Assembly (NCBI GenBank): GCA_016938395.1
Contig: JAFGUS010000100.1
Span: forward strand, 1 to 10,421
Direction: 5' to 3'
DNA from: Coriobacteriia bacterium
GTDB lineage: Bacteria > Actinomycetota > Coriobacteriia > Anaerosomatales > Anaerosomataceae
Length of the DNA stretch: 10,421 nucleotides
Shown: positions 1 to 6,117 of the stretch, one piece after another
How positions within the stretch are numbered: the first letter of the stretch is position 1
How the letters are laid out: every line of letters begins with the position of its first letter
Made by a program: the position numbers and the translations under genes
Notes under the pieces: generated by a model
What the model was told of the DNA's origin: nothing
The model's input: the letters and a program-made list of their open reading frames with translations, nothing else
Databases searched by the model: none

Positions 1-134
1 CTAACAACAAGTATCCAGTCTTCCAAGCAGCCTCAGTGTAGGAAACCACGTACTTCATAACAACGGTGGCCCCGCTGCGCGTAACGGTTCGCAACTGCTG
101 CCTGCCAGTCTGTGTAAGCCCACCAGCCCACCCC
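1..134 (-). other. Candidate integron attI / recombination region beside intI (speculative)
   Basis: This is the gene-free stretch beyond the integrase stop codon. Read on the integrase coding strand it carries a series of GTT motifs: GTTGCGA (95-89), GTTACGC (85-79), GTTATGA (61-55), GTTTCC (46-41), and GTTAG at 5-1, which is cut by the window edge. GTTGTTA occurs twice (64-58 and 8-2) as a 56-base-spaced direct repeat. Known attI sites contain several integrase-binding GTT repeats and end in a G-TTRRRY crossover. The GTTAG at the edge fits the first five bases of that consensus. Bases 1-60 are about 43% GC, well below the rest of the window. The role is inferred: none of the complete motifs matches GTTRRRY, and the deciding bases lie outside the window. 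Confidence 0.3.
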
Positions 135-1106
135 TCAGAACTCGTCGAGCGGACTCCTCACACCACACCCACCGCGGTTGAGCACGTGCGTGTAGATCAT
201 CGTCGTGCGTACATCCTTGTGACCCAGCAACTCCTGGATCGTCCGGATGTCGTAGCCGCTCTCCAGTAGATGCGTCGCAAACGAGTGTCTGAACGTGTGG
301 CATCCGACGTTCTTCTGCACCCCGGCCCTGCGCACGGCCTCCTTGACCGCCCGCTGCAACACGGTCGGGTGCATGTGGTGGCGCCCCTGCTCGCCGGTGC
401 GCATGTTCTTCCACCGCCGCTCCTGTGGGAACACCCACTGCCAGCGCCACTCGGCTGCCGCGTTCGGGTACTTGCGATCGAGCGCGCCCGGGAGCACCAC
501 CCTGCCCCACCCCGCGGCGAGGTCCGCCTCGTGCACCACACGAGCGCGGCGTAGCTGAGCGTGCAACGGCGCCTTCAGCTTCTCGGGCAGCATCGTCACG
601 CGGTCCTTGGCGCCCTTGCCGTCCCGGACTAGGATCTCGTTGGCGCCGAAGTCGATATCCTGCACACGCAGGCGCAGGCACTCGGAGAGCCTGAGGCCGC
701 AGCCGTACATGATGCCCGCCGCCAGGCGGCACTCCCCCGAGAGCTGCGCGAGAACCGCCCGCACCTCGGCACGCGTCATCACCACCGGCAGCCGCTCGGG
801 TCTGCGAGCACGTACGACCTGCCCGAGCGACCCGATGTCCAGCCCGAGCACGTGCCGGTACAGGAACAGCAGCGCCGAGAGCGCCTGCGTCTGCGTGGAC
901 GCGCTCACGCCGAGGTCCACCGCCAGGTGGGTGAGGTACGCGTTGACCTCCGCCTCGGCCATCTCGCCCGGATGGCGCAGGCTGTGGAACACGATGAAGC
1001 GTCGCACCCACATGAGGTACGCCTTCTCGGTGCGCAGGCTGTAGTGCCGCGCCCGAAGCTCAGCGGCCAGAAGGTCGAGTAGCCGTGGCGCCTGCGCATC
1101 GGACAT
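135..1106 (-). CDS. intI: Integron integrase (IntI-family tyrosine recombinase)
   Basis: The product is a 323-residue site-specific tyrosine recombinase. The integron class is recognised by the family-specific insertion around residues 208-228 (motif [18 protein letters not shown]), which ordinary XerC/XerD proteins lack and which IntI proteins use to handle folded single-stranded attC sites. The N-terminal SAM-like DNA-binding domain spans about 8-95. Catalytic residues are all present: R139 (GLRLSE), K164 or K167 (RDGKGAKDR), H270 and R273 ([11 protein letters not shown]), H296 (LLGHKD) and nucleophile Y305 (IYTHVLN). They are offset by a constant 7 from those of class 1 IntI1 (337 residues), so the gene looks intact. 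I chose the ATG at 1106 because GGAG lies 6 bases upstream and the protein then starts like its relatives; an in-frame extension to 1211 has no such support. It lies 158 bases downstream of the flavodiiron gene on the same strand. No cassette array lies on its 5' side, so any array should be left of the window. Confidence 0.93.
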   Translation of the reverse strand: MSDAQAPRLLDLLAAELRARHYSLRTEKAYLMWVRRFIVFHSLRHPGEMAEAEVNAYLTHLAVDLGVSASTQTQALSALLFLYRHVLGLDIGSLGQVVRARRPERLPVVMTRAEVRAVLAQLSGECRLAAGIMYGCGLRLSECLRLRVQDIDFGANEILVRDGKGAKDRVTMLPEKLKAPLHAQLRRARVVHEADLAAGWGRVVLPGALDRKYPNAAAEWRWQWVFPQERRWKNMRTGEQGRHHMHPTVLQRAVKEAVRRAGVQKNVGCHTFRHSFATHLLESGYDIRTIQELLGHKDVRTTMIYTHVLNRGGCGVRSPLDEF

Positions 1107-1264
1107 GATGGACTCCGGAATGGTGGTGTCAACGCACCATGATGCGCACGTCAGGCATAACGTGCGCTTAACCAGAACCAACCGAACACAACTGCCGGGA
1201 GCGTTCAGCACACGCTACGCGGTGCCCGGCATCAGCACGCTGAAGAGCGCACGGTAGACGGTGT
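1107..1264. other. Intergenic region upstream of intI, rich in GTT motifs
   Basis: This 158-base gap separates the flavodiiron stop from the integrase start. On the minus strand it holds many GTT motifs, including GTTAAGC at 1172-1166, the only complete match to the integron core consensus GTTRRRY that I found near intI. It also holds a perfect hairpin, listed separately, and a weaker inverted repeat TTCAGC/GCTGAA (1204-1209 and 1229-1234) that could sit in the flavodiiron 3' end but has no U-tract. I found no GTTRRRY on the plus strand, where a conventional attI would carry it, no GAAC-N4-GTTC LexA box, and no convincing sigma-70 pair. A consensus-like TTGACA (1132-1127) is too close to the start codon to act as a -35. 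Confidence 0.5.
1144..1167. repeat. 8-bp perfect inverted repeat upstream of intI
   Basis: GCGCACGT (1144-1151) and ACGTGCGC (1160-1167) are perfect complements around an 8-base centre. The repeat is 37 bases upstream of the integrase start codon and its right arm overlaps the GTTAAGC motif (1172-1166, minus strand). It could be an operator, a leader-RNA hairpin or part of an integrase-binding site; the sequence alone does not decide. Confidence 0.5.
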
Positions 1265-2458
1265 CTACGCTTTCGCCTTGACCGCCTCGCCGATCTCGCG
1301 GCCCCACGCCTCGGCGGCCGCGAGGTCGTCGGCCGTGGGCCGGAACTTCACCAGGAAGTCTTCGAACGGCAGCTCGAACCCGATCTCCTCCAGACGCGCG
1401 CGCATCTCCTTGTCGGCCCCCTTGCTCCAGCCGTACGAGCCGAAGGTGGCCGCAATGCGGTCGGTGGGCTTAAGGCCCGAGAGGTACTGCAGGTAGCCGG
1501 CCACCCGGTAGAGCATCCCGTGGTGGAACGTGGGCGAGCCGAGCACGAGGGCCTTGGCCTCCAGCAGCTCCGCGGTGATGTGCGCGAGCGGACTCAACGC
1601 GAGGTCGTAGACTTCCACCTCAACACCGGCGGCACCGATACCCTCGGCCACGCTCCGCGCGATCGCGTCGGTGGAGCCCCACATCGTGGAGAAGACCACG
1701 AGCGCCTTGTCGCGCTTCTCGCCCGCGCCCCAGCGCGCGTACGCGTCGAGGATCGCGCCGATATCGTCGCCGCGCCAGATGAGTCCATGGCTCGGGGCCA
1801 CGATGTCGAGCTTCCAGCCCGCGTCGACCACCTTGGACACGGCCTTGCCCACCGCGGTATCGAGCGGCAGCAGGATGTTGGCGTAGTAGATGCCGAGCTC
1901 GGAAAGAGCACCGTCGAGGCCGAACTCGTCGGCGAACCGCTCCTCGCTCGCCACGTGCTGCCCGAACGCGTCGTTGGGCATGAGCGTGGCCGCCTCGGGA
2001 CAGTACGTGAACATCGAGTCGGGCCAATGCACCATCGGCTGCGCCATGAAGTGCAGCATCTTGCCGCCGAGGTCGATCACGTCGTCCGCCTTCACGGCCT
2101 CGACCACGAGGCCGTTGTGGTAGTCGGCCACGCCGCGCACGCCTGAAGGCGACGCCACCACACGCGCGTGCGGGATGGCGGCCATCACCTCGGGCAGGCC
2201 GCCGTTGTGGTCGGGCTCCACGTGGTTGACGATGATGTGCGTCACGCGCTCGAGCGGCACCACGCTCTGGATGCGCGCGAGCAGCTCGGGGACGAACGGG
2301 GCCTTGGTGGTGTCGACGAGCGCGATGCCGGTCTCGCCCACCACGAGGTAGCAGTTGTAGGTGGTGCCCTCCGGGGTCTCGAACCCGTGGAAGTCGCGCA
2401 GACCCCAATCGATCGCGCCGACCCACCAGATCCCGTCGGTCACTTGAGTAGCACGCAT
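1265..2458 (-). CDS. fprA: Flavodiiron protein (A-type flavoprotein, O2/NO reductase)
   Basis: The product has 397 residues, the normal length for a class A flavodiiron protein: a metallo-beta-lactamase-like domain with a diiron site (about 1-250) followed by a flavodoxin domain (about 252-395). The family reduces O2 to water and/or NO to N2O in the cytoplasm of anaerobes, usually with electrons from rubredoxin. The iron ligands are visible: H79, E81, D83 (motif HVEPDH), H144 (VHWPD), D163 (PNDAFG) and H224 (PSHGLIW). The FMN phosphate loop is STMWGST (257-263), with further flavin contacts near 308-316 and 340-344 (GSYGW). There is no C-terminal rubredoxin or flavin-reductase extension, so the electron donor must be a separate protein, not seen here. 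The ATG at 2458 has GGAGG 7 bases upstream. The sequence cannot tell whether O2 or NO is the preferred substrate. Confidence 0.95.
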   Translation of the reverse strand: MRATQVTDGIWWVGAIDWGLRDFHGFETPEGTTYNCYLVVGETGIALVDTTKAPFVPELLARIQSVVPLERVTHIIVNHVEPDHNGGLPEVMAAIPHARVVASPSGVRGVADYHNGLVVEAVKADDVIDLGGKMLHFMAQPMVHWPDSMFTYCPEAATLMPNDAFGQHVASEERFADEFGLDGALSELGIYYANILLPLDTAVGKAVSKVVDAGWKLDIVAPSHGLIWRGDDIGAILDAYARWGAGEKRDKALVVFSTMWGSTDAIARSVAEGIGAAGVEVEVYDLALSPLAHITAELLEAKALVLGSPTFHHGMLYRVAGYLQYLSGLKPTDRIAATFGSYGWSKGADKEMRARLEEIGFELPFEDFLVKFRPTADDLAAAEAWGREIGEAVKAKA

Positions 2459-2494
2459 GATGCAGCCTCCGTTCGAAGTCGGGTGTTCCCCTAC

Positions 2495-2500
2495 ATGATA
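2495..2500 (-). promoter_or_regulatory. Candidate -10 element for the flavodiiron gene
   Basis: TATCAT on the minus strand differs from TATAAT at one base and lies 36 bases upstream of the start codon, in otherwise very GC-rich DNA. No good -35 hexamer sits at the expected distance, so this is only a plausible promoter. Confidence 0.35.
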
Positions 2501-2531
2501 CCCGCGCCGGGCGGTGCGGAGACCCCGGGGA

Positions 2532-2554
2532 GGTCTGAGGCAGCCTCCTCAGAC
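2532..2554. repeat. Hairpin and third partial copy of the intergenic repeat
   Basis: GTCTGAGG (2533-2540) and CCTCAGAC (2547-2554) form a perfect 8-bp stem with a 6-base loop. The 17 bases at 2532-2548 are identical to 2584-2600, the start of the first full repeat copy. There is no T-run on either side, so it is not a standard intrinsic terminator. Confidence 0.6.
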
Positions 2555-2583
2555 GTGAGACGGCTCGCGTGGCGGGGGCGGAG

Positions 2584-2733
2584 GGTCTGAGGCAGCCTCC
2601 GCAGGGCGGGTTGTGCCCGAGGACTGCGCCGAGAGCCTCACCGGGGGCTGCGTGTAGCGGCGAGTGCCGGGAGGTCCGAGGAAGCCGCCGCAGCGCGGTC
2701 TGTGCGCGAGGACAGCGACGAGGGCCTCACCGG
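2584..2733. repeat. Two diverged copies of a ~61-base repeat, period 89
   Basis: Bases 2584-2644 align without gaps to 2673-2733, with 51 of 61 identical by my count. The repeat period is 89 bases. Both copies start GGTCYGAGG, share GAGGAC in the middle and end in CCTCACCGG. The intervening 28 bases differ from both. Two such copies at this spacing are too few and too diverged for a CRISPR array. They may be a duplicated structural element or two copies of a dispersed chromosomal repeat. Confidence 0.65.
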
Positions 2734-2743
2734 CACTCGCCGC
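2657..2743 (-). repeat. 14-bp perfect inverted repeat downstream of the polyprenyl synthase
   Basis: GCGGCGAGTGCCGG (2657-2670) and CCGGCACTCGCCGC (2730-2743) are perfect complements enclosing the second repeat copy. The stem can continue inward by GAGG/CCTC (2671-2674, 2725-2728) after one bulged base. It begins 11 bases beyond the polyprenyl synthase stop, so the transcript of that gene would fold here. There is no U-tract. It may slow or terminate transcription, or protect the mRNA 3' end; alternatively it forms the ends of a small mobile or extragenic palindromic element. Confidence 0.55.
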
Positions 2744-2754
2744 GACGGGAAGAT

Positions 2755-3762
2755 CTAGCTGTCTCTCTCCACGAAGAAGTCGGCCATCGAGAGCAGCAGA
2801 TCGCGCGCCTTCGACCTCGGCAGCGCCGCCTCGAGCTCGGTCTTGGCCGAGAGCACGAGGTCGCGACCATAGGCACGGGCGAAGTCGATGCTTCCCGCCT
2901 CGACCATGATGTCCACGGCCTCCTGGAGTGCCGCCGGATCCTCGGCGCGTGACGCGAGGATTGCGAGCAGCCGGTCGCGCTTCTCCGCGTGCTGGAGCGC
3001 ATGCACCGCCGCAAGCGTGCGCTTGCCTTCGGTGAGATCGCTCCTGAAGTCCTTTTTGGTGGCCTCGCGCGTGCCCACCAGGTTCAAGACGTCGTCTTGG
3101 ATCTGGAACGCGAGCCCTGCTGCCAGGCCGAATGCGCGAAGCGCCGCGATCTGCTCCTCGGTGCCGCCACCGATGATGGCGCCCACGGCAAGCGGCACGG
3201 CGCCCGAGTAGAACGCCGTCTTGTGGTTGGCCATGATGAGATAGTCGTCGACGGTGAGGTCGAAGCGGTCATCGCGCGCCCAGCCGATGTCGAGGGCCTG
3301 GCCCTCGATGGTGCGCGTGGTCATGTCCACGAGCTCCTTGAGCACGCGCAGCCGGCACGTGGGCTCGAGGCCCTCGTCATCGACGACGGTGCCGGTGACG
3401 AGCGAGAGCGCGAGGTCGCCCGCGTTGATGGCGAGCCCTTCGCCTTCGACCACGTGCAGGCACGGCTCACCGCGACGCGTGAGCGAGCTGTCCATGATGT
3501 CGTCGTGGATGAGCGCGGCGGTGTGGAAGTGCTCGATGGCCGCCGCCGACGGCCAGGCGCGCTTGGGATCCCCGCCGACCGCCTCGCACGCGAGCAGGCA
3601 GATGAGCGGCCGGTGCCGCTTGCCAGCGTTCTTGGTGTAGCCGGAAAGTGGGTCGTAGAGATACCGGCGCATATCGCTGTGGACGCCGTTTCGGAAGAAC
3701 TCGGCCAGGTAGGCGTCGAACTTCTTCGAGTTGCGCTTGAGGTAGAGCTCGAAGGCGGTCAT
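2755..3762 (-). CDS. trans-Polyprenyl (geranylgeranyl or longer) diphosphate synthase
   Basis: This 335-residue all-alpha isoprenoid synthase would condense isopentenyl diphosphate with an allylic diphosphate, giving a C20 or longer chain for quinone tails or other lipids. Motifs in order: GKRHRP (47-52, IPP binding), first Asp-rich motif DDIMD (87-91), KT (181-182), second Asp-rich motif DDVLN (223-227), and GKRT (247-250 region). The second motif ends in Asn instead of the usual Asp, a variant also known in other family members. The residues 4 and 5 before the first motif are both Ala, with no aromatic residue there, which argues against a farnesyl (C15) product; the exact length cannot be read off. 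The start is the ATG at 3762, with GGGAGGG just upstream (short spacing of 3 bases from GGAGG). An in-frame extension to 3945 would be Arg/Pro-rich low-quality sequence across the promoter, and I rejected it. Confidence 0.9.
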   Translation of the reverse strand: MTAFELYLKRNSKKFDAYLAEFFRNGVHSDMRRYLYDPLSGYTKNAGKRHRPLICLLACEAVGGDPKRAWPSAAAIEHFHTAALIHDDIMDSSLTRRGEPCLHVVEGEGLAINAGDLALSLVTGTVVDDEGLEPTCRLRVLKELVDMTTRTIEGQALDIGWARDDRFDLTVDDYLIMANHKTAFYSGAVPLAVGAIIGGGTEEQIAALRAFGLAAGLAFQIQDDVLNLVGTREATKKDFRSDLTEGKRTLAAVHALQHAEKRDRLLAILASRAEDPAALQEAVDIMVEAGSIDFARAYGRDLVLSAKTELEAALPRSKARDLLLSMADFFVERDS

Positions 3763-3806
3763 GACCCTCCCGGGGAGCCGCGGTCGGCCGGGCTGCGGCC
3801 CGTCAT

Positions 3807-3835
3807 AGTGTAGGGGCCGGACCCGACGCGGGCAA
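3807..3835 (-). promoter_or_regulatory. Candidate sigma-70 promoter of the polyprenyl synthase
   Basis: On the minus strand TTGCCC (3835-3830) and TACACT (3812-3807) are separated by exactly 17 bases, each matching the consensus at four of six positions. Transcription would start near 3800, giving a leader of about 38 bases. It implies that the synthase is expressed separately from fetB, which ends 142 bases upstream. Confidence 0.45.
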
Positions 3836-3904
3836 CCCGCCTCGGCACGGCGGCTGACCGGGGCCAGGCGGGGTGCCAGCTGCGATGTGAGCCCTAACCG
3901 GGTA

Positions 3905-4720
3905 CTACGCCGCCGGCTCCCGGTATCCCTTCTCGAGATACACACCGTCGGCCGTGAAGCGCTTGCGGTACATGAGCATCACCGAGGCGATCGCCCCGAT
4001 CGATGTGGCCGCCGCGATCATGAGCATCACGACGATCTGGTACTTGGCAGCCTCGAGCGGATCGGCGCCGGCGATCACCTGACCGGTCATCATCCCGGGG
4101 ATAAATACCACACCGGCGGCCGCCATCGCGTTGATCGTCGGCACGAGCCCGGCGGTGAGCGCTGTCCGCACGCTGGGGCGCGCCGACTCCCACACACCCG
4201 CCCCGAGCGCCGTGAGACCGAGCAGCTCGGCCGAGCGCGCGTCGAGGTCGGCGAAGAGGCGCTCCACCGCGAGCGCGATCCCTGTCATCGAGTTGCCGAT
4301 GACCATGCCGGCGATCGGCAGCACGTAGCGCGCCTCGTACCACACCGGCACGCGGATCACGAGCGCGGTCACGGCGAAGGTCACGGTGAACCCGGTGAGC
4401 GCCATCGCCACCACCGAGCTGCCGAACACGCCCGGCGGCGCGTTGCCGGCGCGCTTGAGCACCACGCGCGCCGCGGAGACGACCATCACGCCGAGAAGTG
4501 CGAGCACCATGGGCCACGTCTGGTTCACGAACACCCAGCGGAGCACGAAGCCGAGCGCGAAGAGCTGCAGGTACGTGCGCACGGTGGCGATCGCGAGGTC
4601 GCGCTCGAGCTTCAGGCCCATCCTGAGCGAGAGCGCGCCTGCCGCAATCACGAACACCGTGGCGAACAGCAGCTCCCACGTGCCGATGGGGATGACGCCG
4701 CCGATCGTGGTCTCAGGCAT
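3905..4720 (-). CDS. fetB: FetB-type iron export ABC transporter permease
   Basis: This 271-residue inner-membrane protein belongs to the UPF0014 family, whose E. coli member FetB (YbbM) works with FetA to export iron and raise resistance to peroxide stress. The family signature is clear: GMVIGNSMTG (138-147) and LVPTINAMAAAGVVFIPGMM (192-211), then TGQVIAGADPLEAAKYQIVV. About seven hydrophobic segments are visible, near 14-31, 45-65, 70-88, 100-121, 131-150, 190-210 and 228-250. The ATG at 4720 has a perfect AGGAGG 6 bases upstream; an upstream in-frame Met (4765) lies inside fetA and lacks this. The start overlaps the fetA stop by 8 bases, so the two are probably translated together. The substrate is inferred from family membership; transport of another metal is possible. 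Confidence 0.9.
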   Translation of the reverse strand: MPETTIGGVIPIGTWELLFATVFVIAAGALSLRMGLKLERDLAIATVRTYLQLFALGFVLRWVFVNQTWPMVLALLGVMVVSAARVVLKRAGNAPPGVFGSSVVAMALTGFTVTFAVTALVIRVPVWYEARYVLPIAGMVIGNSMTGIALAVERLFADLDARSAELLGLTALGAGVWESARPSVRTALTAGLVPTINAMAAAGVVFIPGMMTGQVIAGADPLEAAKYQIVVMLMIAAATSIGAIASVMLMYRKRFTADGVYLEKGYREPAA

Positions 4721-5480
4721 CGGCGGCCTCCTGCGAGACGTTGCGGTCTGTACTCGGGGACGCATCGGAACGCGGTGTCGCCGAACCGCCGAGCACGGTG
4801 AGCCGTCCGCCCTCGAGCCGGTAGCGGGCGGTCGCGCTCACATCGGCCCGCACGTGACTCACGCGCACGACGGCACCGCCGTCGGCCACGAAAGCGCCAG
4901 TGAGACGCACCACCTCGGCCGCGCTCGCGTCATCGAGACTCGCGTCGGGCTCGTCGAGCAACAGCACGCTTGGGCCGGTGAGCATCACCCGCAGGAGCGC
5001 GATGCGTGCGATCTGCCCCACCGAGAGACGGCTCACGTCGCGGTCGGCTGCCACACCGCCGAGGCCGACCCCGGCGAGCGCGTCAGCAAGCGCCTCTGAC
5101 GAGGGCGGCTCCTGCCCGTGGCGGGCCTTGAGCGACCAGGGCAGCAGCAGGTTCTCGGTCACCGTTCCCGGCACGAGCGCCGGCCGCTGCGGGAGGAGCG
5201 CCACCCGGGTTCGCCAGACGTGCGGGGCGATCTCGGCTGCCGGCGTGCCATCGAGCACGAGGTCGCCCTCGACGCCGGGGAGCAGGCGAGCGAGCGCGAG
5301 CAGGAGCGTGGTCTTGCCCGACCCCGAGGGGCCGGTCACCTCCGAGAGGGTGCCGGGCGCGAGGACGAGGTCCACTCCGTCAAGCACGACGAGGGGGCCG
5401 TCGTCTCCGGCGCGGACCGCGCGCAGGCCGCGCGCTTCGAGAAGCGGCGCGGCGGAGCTGGCGGGCACGGGGTCGCTCAC
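4713..5480 (-). CDS. fetA: FetA-type ABC transporter ATP-binding protein
   Basis: This 255-residue ATPase should energise the FetB permease encoded immediately downstream. Visible motifs are Walker A GPSGSGKTT (50-58), Q-loop Q98 (LLPQRP), signature LSVGQ (152-156; the third residue is Val where most ABC proteins have Gly), Walker B LLLDEP (173-178), D-loop SLDD (181-184) and H-switch His209 (RVSHV). The C-terminal ~30 residues are polar and probably flexible. Translation starts at a GTG whose bases overlap the TGA of the upstream nitroreductase gene in a 4-base GTGA junction, a classic sign of translational coupling. With the nitroreductase and fetB it forms a three-gene unit. The iron-export assignment rests on the partner permease, since the ATPase alone would be a generic ABC protein. 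Confidence 0.88.
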   Translation of the reverse strand: MSDPVPASSAAPLLEARGLRAVRAGDDGPLVVLDGVDLVLAPGTLSEVTGPSGSGKTTLLLALARLLPGVEGDLVLDGTPAAEIAPHVWRTRVALLPQRPALVPGTVTENLLLPWSLKARHGQEPPSSEALADALAGVGLGGVAADRDVSRLSVGQIARIALLRVMLTGPSVLLLDEPDASLDDASAAEVVRLTGAFVADGGAVVRVSHVRADVSATARYRLEGGRLTVLGGSATPRSDASPSTDRNVSQEAADA

Positions 5481-5986
5481 CAGCGGTCCCGGTGCACGCG
5501 CGACGGATCGAAGCGCTCCGCCGGCGGTTTGGCCTCGGCAGGATGCCCCACCGCGAGCACGCAGAACGGCTCGACCCCCTCGGGCAGGCCGAGCACCTTC
5601 TTGAGCGGCTCTACGCGCTCCGCCTTAGGCCAGAAGCCGAGCCACACCGCCCCCAGGCCGAGCGCGTGGATCGCCACGAGCGCGTTTTCCGTGGCCGCGC
5701 CGCAGTCCTGCTGCCACATCATGTCGTGCTTGAGGTCGCCCACGTGGGCCAGGACCGTGATGGCGAGCGGCGCCTCGCGGAGCATCTTCCCGTACGGCGT
5801 GGTCTCGGCCATCGCGTCGAGCTGGGCGCGATCGGTGGTGACCACGAAGTGCCACGGCTGCTGGTTGCCCGCCGAGGGCGCAGCCATCGCGGCGCGCAGG
5901 ATGGGTTCGATGTCGGCTTCGGACACCGGCTCGGCAGTGTACTTCCGGATGCTGCGTCGGCCGAAGATGGCCTCGAGTGCGTCCAC
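5477..5986 (-). CDS. Nitroreductase-family FMN oxidoreductase
   Basis: This 169-residue protein is a short member of the nitroreductase superfamily, homodimeric FMN enzymes that use NAD(P)H to reduce nitroaromatics, quinones, flavins or unknown substrates. FMN contacts are visible at RRSIRKY (10-16) and in the segment APSAGNQQPWHF (36-47); AVWLGFWP (113-120) is the usual C-terminal flavin loop. The start is a GTG at 5986, preceded at 8 bases by AAGGAG; the upstream ATG at 6016 and a GTG overlapping the ribosome site fit less well. It is the first gene of the nitroreductase-fetA-fetB unit, with a 4-base overlap into fetA. Such coupling suggests a role linked to metal or redox stress, possibly ferric or flavin reduction, but the substrate cannot be predicted. 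C95 and C142 are the only cysteines; no iron-sulphur motif is seen. Confidence 0.9.
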   Translation of the reverse strand: MDALEAIFGRRSIRKYTAEPVSEADIEPILRAAMAAPSAGNQQPWHFVVTTDRAQLDAMAETTPYGKMLREAPLAITVLAHVGDLKHDMMWQQDCGAATENALVAIHALGLGAVWLGFWPKAERVEPLKKVLGLPEGVEPFCVLAVGHPAEAKPPAERFDPSRVHRDRW

Positions 5987-6042
5987 GCGAATCACTCCTT
6001 GGGGTCGGGGGCGCAAGCGGCCCGGGCGGCATGTCGTCTACG

Positions 6043-6048
6043 ATTCTA
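6043..6048 (-). promoter_or_regulatory. Candidate -10 element for the nitroreductase-fetAB unit
   Basis: TAGAAT on the minus strand differs from TATAAT at one base and lies 56 bases upstream of the GTG start, in the 131-base spacer divergent from the photolyase gene. No recognisable -35 hexamer accompanies it, so an activator or alternative sigma factor may be involved, or the match is chance. Confidence 0.3.
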
Positions 6049-6061
6049 CCCGTCACGATGC

Positions 6062-6091
6062 TTGCGCGGCTGCCACGCGGATGCGTAGGGT
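6062..6091 (+). promoter_or_regulatory. Weak candidate promoter of the photolyase gene
   Basis: TTGCGC (6062-6067) and TAGGGT (6086-6091) are separated by 18 bases. Transcription would begin near 6098, leaving about 20 bases before the GTG start, enough for the GAGAGGA ribosome site. The hexamers match the consensus only partly. Confidence 0.25.
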
Positions 6092-6117
6092 GAGCACAGC
6101 CGAGATGAGAGGACGCC

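Larger units (their letters stand above)
2459..2754. other. Repeat-bearing intergenic region (296 bases), no gene
   Basis: This region separates the polyprenyl synthase stop from the flavodiiron start, both on the minus strand. I see no ORF with a credible start or codon pattern. It contains the flavodiiron ribosome site (GGAGG at 2470-2466) and -10 candidate, a small hairpin, two diverged copies of a ~61-base repeat and a long inverted repeat beside the polyprenyl synthase stop, each listed separately. It is unusually structured for an intergenic spacer. Confidence 0.6.

Noticed and set aside
55..1011. A 318-codon open frame on the minus strand overlapping intI
   Set aside because: It is a shifted frame of the integrase gene, Arg/Gly-rich, without motifs.
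1107..1264. A conventional attI between intI and an array to the right
   Set aside because: There is no GTTRRRY on the plus strand in this gap, and the DNA to the right is a chromosomal flavodiiron gene, not a cassette.
1107..1264. LexA (SOS) box controlling intI
   Set aside because: GAAC occurs twice (1175-1178, 1183-1186), but as a direct repeat without the GTTC half-site at the right spacing.
2584..2733. CRISPR array
   Set aside because: There are only two full copies, 61 bases long, diverged at 10 sites, with a 28-base gap and no third full unit; there are no cas genes.
3887..4801. A 304-codon His/Arg-rich open frame on the plus strand
   Set aside because: It is the antisense shadow of fetB, and has no ribosome site or recognisable domain.
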